Below, piece after piece: positions 55,107 to 59,385 of a stretch of 59,385 nucleotides of DNA (position 1 is its first letter; every line of letters starts with the position of its first letter). The DNA lies in assembly GCA_003533785.1 (NCBI GenBank), contig DQCR01000030.1:1-59385 (forward strand), written 5' to 3'. The DNA comes from Flavobacteriaceae bacterium (GTDB lineage: Bacteria; Bacteroidota; Bacteroidia; Flavobacteriales; Flavobacteriaceae). A program made the position numbers and the translations under genes. The notes under the pieces are model-generated. The model saw only the letters and a list, made by a program, of their open reading frames with translations. It was not told the DNA's origin and did no database searches.

Positions 55107-55605
55107 GTATCGGTTGCGGGGATTGGAATTAGAAGACCTCGACAGTCTTTTTGCTATCGAGAACGACACTCATTTGTGGAAGTATTCAAATCGATCCACT
55201 CCATATACCAAAGCTTTTTTGACTGAATACATTCTCCAATCCCATTTGCCCATTCAAGAGGCACAGCAATTGCGGTTGGCCCTGGTAGATGATAGTGATC
55301 AAGCCAAGGGGTTTGTTGATTTGTTTGAAGTTGACCTTCATCACCAAAGGGCAGGAGTAGGGATTGCAATCCATCCTGAGTATCAAAATCAAGGGCTCGG
55401 GGCCGTTGGGTTGTCCTTATTGTTGGATTATTGTCATAGTTATCTAAGTCTTCACCAGCTTTATTGTGACATTGACGAGAACAATAAAGTAAGTATTCGA
55501 CTCTTTGAAAAAGCTGGTTTTGAACAGACGGGACTCAAAAAGGACTGGAATTTTTATGAAAAAGAATTTCACTCTGTAAGAATGTATCAAAAAATAGAAC
55601 TTTAA
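55096..55605 (+). CDS. GNAT-family N-acetyltransferase (RimL/SpeG-like)
   Basis: The 169-residue protein resembles the RimJ/RimL and SpeG branch of GNAT enzymes: RLRGLELEDLDSLF at the N-terminus, the acetyl-CoA motif HPEYQNQGLGAVGLSLLLD, and NKVSIRLFEKAGFEQTG. The substrate could be a ribosomal protein N-terminus or a polyamine. The ATG at 55096 has AAGGAG just before it and overlaps the dapF end; mltG follows after 5 bases. Confidence 0.88.
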   Translation: MNTKYRLRGLELEDLDSLFAIENDTHLWKYSNRSTPYTKAFLTEYILQSHLPIQEAQQLRLALVDDSDQAKGFVDLFEVDLHHQRAGVGIAIHPEYQNQGLGAVGLSLLLDYCHSYLSLHQLYCDIDENNKVSIRLFEKAGFEQTGLKKDWNFYEKEFHSVRMYQKIEL

Positions 55606-55610
55606 GAATA

Positions 55611-56645
55611 GTGCAGATTAGAAAAAAAACTGGAATCCTTTTGGGGGTTGTCATTTTGACAAGCTTCAGTATTTTTTATGCAACATTTTATTGGGATAAT
55701 ACCTCATTTCAAGAAGCGAAATATGAGATTTATATTGAAAGTGATTGGGATTTTGAGGTACTAAAAAATACATTGAGTCCCCATCTGCGTTCTGCACGTT
55801 TGTTTGGATGGGCTGCAGAACTAAAGGGCTATGATATTCGTATTCGAAGCGGAAAGTATACCCTTGTTCAAGGACTTTCCAACAACGAAATCATCAATAA
55901 ACTCCGCCTTCAGAGTGAGCCTGTTCAAGTCACTTTCAACAATCAAGAACGCATAGAAAATCTCGCTGGTCGTTTGGCTGAGGTATTAGAATCCGACAGT
56001 CTATCCTTTTTAAAAGCGATGAAAAGCGCCTCTTTTTTAGATCAAAAAGGCTTCAGTCTGGATACTGCATTGGCGATGTATCTCCCCAACACCTATCAGG
56101 TTTTTTGGAATATAAGCCCCGAGGCATTTTGTGAGCGTATGCATCAAGAGTTCGAAAAATTTTGGTCAGCAGAGCGCAAAGCCTTGGCCAAGCAGCAAGG
56201 TTTGTCACCAGTAGAAGTGATTACTTTGGCCAGTATTGTTCATAAGGAAACCATCAAAGCTGTGGAAAGACCCCTTATCGCAGGAGTGTACCTAAATCGT
56301 TTGAAGCAGCGAATGCGTTTGCAAGCAGATCCAACCGTTATTTATGCTTTAAAACAAAAATTCCAAAACTTTGATACTATCATCAAACGGGTTCTTTATA
56401 AAGATTTACGAATTCGTTCTCCTTACAATACCTATCGCGTGAAAAAACTTCCACTAGGTCCCATTGCTATGCCCGATATTTCTGCCATTGAGGCAGTATT
56501 ACGACCAGAAAAACACAGCTATTTATATTTTGTGGCCAACCCGGAGAAGCCTGGATATCATAGATTTGCAAGCAGCTTGGCTCAGCACAACCGCAACAAA
56601 CGAAAATACACACGGTGGTTAAATCAGAATAAATTATACCGTTAG
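55611..56645 (+). CDS. mltG: endolytic murein transglycosylase MltG
   Basis: MltG cuts nascent glycan strands and so ends their polymerisation. The 344-residue protein has one N-terminal membrane helix (about residues 8-25), a LysM-like region, and the YceG domain with LASIVHKETIK (conserved second Glu), ERPLIAGVYLNRLKQRMRLQ and ADPTVIYAL. The first Glu of the common IVEKE motif is His here. The start is GTG at 55611. The stop overlaps the convergent methyltransferase gene by 4 bases. Confidence 0.93.
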   Translation: MQIRKKTGILLGVVILTSFSIFYATFYWDNTSFQEAKYEIYIESDWDFEVLKNTLSPHLRSARLFGWAAELKGYDIRIRSGKYTLVQGLSNNEIINKLRLQSEPVQVTFNNQERIENLAGRLAEVLESDSLSFLKAMKSASFLDQKGFSLDTALAMYLPNTYQVFWNISPEAFCERMHQEFEKFWSAERKALAKQQGLSPVEVITLASIVHKETIKAVERPLIAGVYLNRLKQRMRLQADPTVIYALKQKFQNFDTIIKRVLYKDLRIRSPYNTYRVKKLPLGPIAMPDISAIEAVLRPEKHSYLYFVANPEKPGYHRFASSLAQHNRNKRKYTRWLNQNKLYR

Positions 56646-57367
56646 TTCGTCGACATGGAATATACGAGGAATACAGCTGGGCGTTTGTGGAATTGATCCA
56701 ATTTTATTTTTTTCCATTGCGAGATTGGAAGGGTTTTGATCCATTGCGTGGGGAGAGTCAAATCACAAGCAAGACAAAGTAGGGTACCCGACTGAAGGTG
56801 TTGAATCAGTGCTTCTAGCAATGAGATATTTCGATAGGGAGTTTCAATAAATAGTTGAGTTTGTTGAAATTGATAGGCGTTGCGTTCCAGTTTTTTGATT
56901 GCTAGGCTGCGTTCTTTTTGGTTGATGGGGAGGTAACCATGAAACGTAAACTGTTGCCCATTTAGTCCCGATGCCATGAGAGCAAGAACAATGGAGGAGG
57001 GGCCAACCAAGGGGATTACTTCAATATTTTTTTCATGGGCTAGTGCCACAATTACTGCTCCAGGATCGGCGACTCCTGGACATCCAGCATCACTGATCAA
57101 ACCTATGGAAAATCCCTGTTCGCAGGGGTTCAAATAGGAATGATATTCCAAGGCAGTAGTATATTTATTCAGCGGATATAACCGCAATTCACTTTGCTTT
57201 TTTGCGGGACAAATACTTTTTATAAAATGACGGGCTTCCTTTTCATTCTCAACAATAAAGTGGTGCTGCTCGGTTATTATTTTTTCAATCCAAGGAGACA
57301 AACTGTCCAGAGAAGCACCCTCCCCCAAAGGGCAAGGAATTAAAAAAAGTTTACCGCGGTCCGACAT
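56642..57367 (-). CDS. tetrapyrrole-methylase-fold SAM-dependent methyltransferase (RsmI-like paralogue)
   Basis: The 241-residue protein has the fold's N-terminal LFLIPCPLGEG, the central GLISDAGCPGVADPGA and LVGPSSIVLALMASGLNGQ, and IETPYRN. In true RsmI (16S rRNA C1402 ribose methylation) these read VPTPIGNL, DAGTPLISDPG and CAL..SGL. The differences suggest a related enzyme with another substrate. It overlaps the upstream phosphatase gene by 17 bases. The ATG at 57367 is chosen because the family begins right there. Confidence 0.82.
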   Translation of the reverse strand: MSDRGKLFLIPCPLGEGASLDSLSPWIEKIITEQHHFIVENEKEARHFIKSICPAKKQSELRLYPLNKYTTALEYHSYLNPCEQGFSIGLISDAGCPGVADPGAVIVALAHEKNIEVIPLVGPSSIVLALMASGLNGQQFTFHGYLPINQKERSLAIKKLERNAYQFQQTQLFIETPYRNISLLEALIQHLQSGTLLCLACDLTLPTQWIKTLPISQWKKIKLDQFHKRPAVFLVYSMSTN

Positions 57368-57806
57368 TGGAAATAAGTTCGTTAGCAATTCGCTCTGTCG
57401 CTTGATCAATCATTTGAAATACTTTTTCAAAACCGTCAATTCCTCCATAATAAGGATCGGGTACTTCCTTATTTATCATTAATAAGGCAACTTTTTCCCA
57501 TTCACTTTCGCTTGGATGGAGTGCCTTGAGGTTATTGTAATTGGAATGATCCATCACATAAATCCAATTGAAGCGTCGGAAGTCCTTTTGTTCAAAAGGA
57601 CGAGCTCGCTGTTGATGGATTGCAATGCCGTGTTTTTTGGCCACTGCAATGCTTCTGGGGTCCGGAGGATTTCCTGTATGATAGGCGGCTGTTCCAGCTG
57701 AATCAACCATAAAAGAAGAAGAAAGTTTTTGCGAAAGTAAACCTGCTGCCAAGGGTGAACGACAGATATTGCCTAGACAAACCATTAAAATATTAACGGT
57801 TTCCAA
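57351..57806 (-). CDS. low-molecular-weight protein-tyrosine-phosphatase
   Basis: The 151-residue protein has the phosphate loop CLGNICRS (nucleophile C10, R16) and the general acid D117 in VPDPYYGG. LMW phosphatases act on phosphotyrosine of proteins, often those of capsule export, but no tyrosine kinase is near. It starts 6 bases after dnaA on the same strand, so it may be co-transcribed with the initiator gene. Confidence 0.93.
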   Translation of the reverse strand: METVNILMVCLGNICRSPLAAGLLSQKLSSSFMVDSAGTAAYHTGNPPDPRSIAVAKKHGIAIHQQRARPFEQKDFRRFNWIYVMDHSNYNNLKALHPSESEWEKVALLMINKEVPDPYYGGIDGFEKVFQMIDQATERIANELISNVGPR

Positions 57807-57812
57807 GGTCTT

Positions 57813-59240
57813 CTACAACGTTAATTTCTGATTGAGATCCTCTACGTATTTACGAAATTGCTTATCAGTGAAGCTCAGATTGTCTACCGTCTTACATGCG
57901 TGAAGGACGGTAGCGTGGTCTCTTTTTCCGATTTGTGTTCCGATGCTGGCCAATGAAGCCTTAGTGAATTTTTTGGCAAAGTACATTGCCAATTGACGTG
58001 CTTGAACAATATGTCGTTTTCGGGTTTTGGATTGCAGGGTTTCGACATCCATCTGAAAATATTCAGAAACTACTTTTTGAATGTAATCAATGGAGACCTC
58101 TCGCTTGGTATTTTTGACAAACTTGTTGACAATCTCTTTGGCCAATTCAAGATTGATTTCCATTTTATTAAAAGATGATTGCGCCATAAGAGAGATGATG
58201 GCTCCTTCTAATTCTCTAATATTAGACTTGATATTTTTGGCAACAAAATCCACAATCTCATCTGAAATCAGAACTCCATCGCGATAGAGTTTGTTCTTCA
58301 GTATAGAAACCCGCGTCTCATAGTTGGGTAATTGCAATTCTGCCGATAGTCCCCACTTAAATCGAGAAAGCAATCGTTGTTCTATATCCTGCATATCAAT
58401 GGGTGCTTTATCAGAAGTAATAATGACTTGCTTCCCATTTTGATGGAGGTGATTGAAGATGTGGAAAAAAACATCTTGTGTTCCAGACTTTCCACTCAAA
58501 AACTGAACGTCATCAATAATAAGGACATCAATGAGTTGATAGAAATGGATAAAGTCATTCCGAGTATTTTTCTTAACTGATTCAATATACTGTTGGGTAA
58601 ATTTTTCTGCGGATATATACAAGACTGTTTTATCTGGATATTTTTCTTTAATATCCACCCCAATAGCGTGAGCCAAATGTGTTTTTCCAAGACCCACACC
58701 TCCAAAAATAAGCAAGGGATTGAAGGAAGTACCACCAGGTTTGATGGCCACAGCCATACCTGCTGATCGTGCCAGTCGATTTGAATCGCCCTCCAGAAAA
58801 TTATCGAAACTGTAATTGGGGTTGAGCTGGGATTCAATCTGAAGATTTCGTATCCCTGGAATCACAAATGGATTTTTAAGTTCGCTGTTATAGGTGCTTA
58901 GAGGAGCGTCCACGGATTGCGAGGCAGTCCCTGTTTTAGGATTGGAGGGAATACTTTCGGTATGCGGCTGCTTGTTCCCATAGGTGTTTTCCATTCGAAT
59001 CACATACACCAAGCTGGCTTCCTTACCCAATTCTTTTGTCAATGCAGATTTCAATAATTTGACATAGTGTTCTTCCAACCATTCATAAAAGAATTTACTA
59101 GGTACCTGTATACTAAGGATATTATCCTCGATTTTTACAGGTACAATGGGATTGAACCAAGTTTTATAAGCTTGTGGCTGTATGTTGTCCTTTATGTAAG
59201 TGAGACAATTATTCCAGACCTGTTCAGCAGTACTCCCCAT
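57813..59240 (-). CDS. dnaA: chromosomal replication initiator protein DnaA
   Basis: The 475-residue protein has the N-terminal helicase-loading domain (about 1-85), a variable linker (about 90-140), and an AAA+ domain with Walker A FGGVGLGKTHLA (180-190) and Walker B VLIIDDVQFLSGK. The C-terminal helix-turn-helix contains the DnaA-box recognition motif KRDHATVLHACKTV. The ATG at 59240 is the only sensible start. Upstream is a 145-base, very AT-rich segment that runs to the window end. Confidence 0.98.
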   Translation of the reverse strand: MGSTAEQVWNNCLTYIKDNIQPQAYKTWFNPIVPVKIEDNILSIQVPSKFFYEWLEEHYVKLLKSALTKELGKEASLVYVIRMENTYGNKQPHTESIPSNPKTGTASQSVDAPLSTYNSELKNPFVIPGIRNLQIESQLNPNYSFDNFLEGDSNRLARSAGMAVAIKPGGTSFNPLLIFGGVGLGKTHLAHAIGVDIKEKYPDKTVLYISAEKFTQQYIESVKKNTRNDFIHFYQLIDVLIIDDVQFLSGKSGTQDVFFHIFNHLHQNGKQVIITSDKAPIDMQDIEQRLLSRFKWGLSAELQLPNYETRVSILKNKLYRDGVLISDEIVDFVAKNIKSNIRELEGAIISLMAQSSFNKMEINLELAKEIVNKFVKNTKREVSIDYIQKVVSEYFQMDVETLQSKTRKRHIVQARQLAMYFAKKFTKASLASIGTQIGKRDHATVLHACKTVDNLSFTDKQFRKYVEDLNQKLTL

Positions 59241-59385
59241 TAATTGGTTTGGTTATTGTTATTGGATTTGTTTTTGATTAAAACAAATATCTGTGGTTTT
59301 TTTTTATTAAAAAATTCAAATTCTATTGAAATTTAATTTTTTTTTTCACACCTTATAGGTTTACTAATTTCATCATAAAAAAGAT
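59241..59385. other. AT-rich region upstream of dnaA, cut by the window end
   Basis: The region has long A and T runs and no TTATCCACA-type DnaA box on either strand that I can find. No perfect TAnnTTTG box is present. It could hold the dnaA promoter; an origin cannot be claimed. Confidence 0.5.

Noticed and set aside
1..59385. Possible mobile elements, CRISPR arrays, toxin-antitoxin or defence genes, tRNA or rRNA genes
   Set aside because: Reading the frames and gaps shows only household and biosynthetic genes; no repeats, transposase motifs or cloverleaf-like gaps were found, and no gap is long enough to hide a large RNA gene.

Overview
The window looks like ordinary, densely packed chromosome from a member of the Flavobacteriaceae (Bacteroidetes). 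The signs are: TAnnTTTG-type -7 promoter boxes; a menaquinone gene cluster; a carboxypeptidase-regulatory-domain/plug/barrel outer-membrane receptor behind an ECF sigma factor; small membrane proteins of flavobacterial type; a eukaryote-like NADP isocitrate dehydrogenase; and the order dnaA / tyrosine phosphatase / tetrapyrrole-methylase-fold methyltransferase. I recognise 59 protein genes. I see no tRNA, rRNA, CRISPR array, insertion sequence, phage gene or defence system, and no gene-free stretch longer than about 230 bases.

Layout. 1-3.6 kb: a secreted hypothetical protein, the 5-oxoprolinase genes pxpABC and a nitroreductase. 3.8-10.5 kb: ilvD-ilvB-ilvN-ilvC-ilvA, the isoleucine/valine operon. 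10.5-15.1 kb: an SLC13-type transporter, a plant-like non-phosphorylating GapN and a class 3 aldehyde dehydrogenase. 15.2-21 kb (minus strand): leuA-leuC-leuD-cimA-leuB. 21-24.8 kb: an unrecognised 523-residue protein, an RluA pseudouridine synthase, panB and a secreted DinB-like protein. 24.9-34.9 kb: dnaK, then menI-menF-menD-menB-menA-menC-(CPBP protease)-menE. 34.9-40.7 kb: an acyl-CoA carboxylase beta subunit, a small membrane protein, ettA, a GNAT protein, fumC and a small membrane protein. 40.7-44.7 kb (minus): ECF sigma, membrane protein (putative anti-sigma), Spy-like sensor protein and TonB-type receptor. 44.7-52.7 kb (minus): an ArsC-like protein, thrS-infC-rpmI-rplT, DUF6095, a DUF1080 lipoprotein, murQ, icd and trmD-rplS. 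52.8-59.2 kb: a HtrA/Deg protease, dapF-GNAT-mltG, and dnaA with two downstream genes.

Metabolic logic. The ilv and leu blocks together make all three branched-chain amino acids, and panB draws 2-oxoisovalerate from the same pathway into pantothenate. The 505-residue LeuA-like protein in the leu operon keeps all three residues that make the Leptospira enzyme specific for pyruvate, so I call it citramalate synthase. With ilvA also present, the cell would have two routes to 2-oxobutyrate. The men cluster converts chorismate to the prenylated quinone precursor but contains no menH.

No plainly new multi-gene system is visible. The observations most worth following are: infC apparently starting at AUA; the citramalate synthase assignment; a palindrome plus sigma-54-like element before dnaK; -7 boxes only 4-7 bases from four start codons; and convergent gene pairs packed with no room for terminators.
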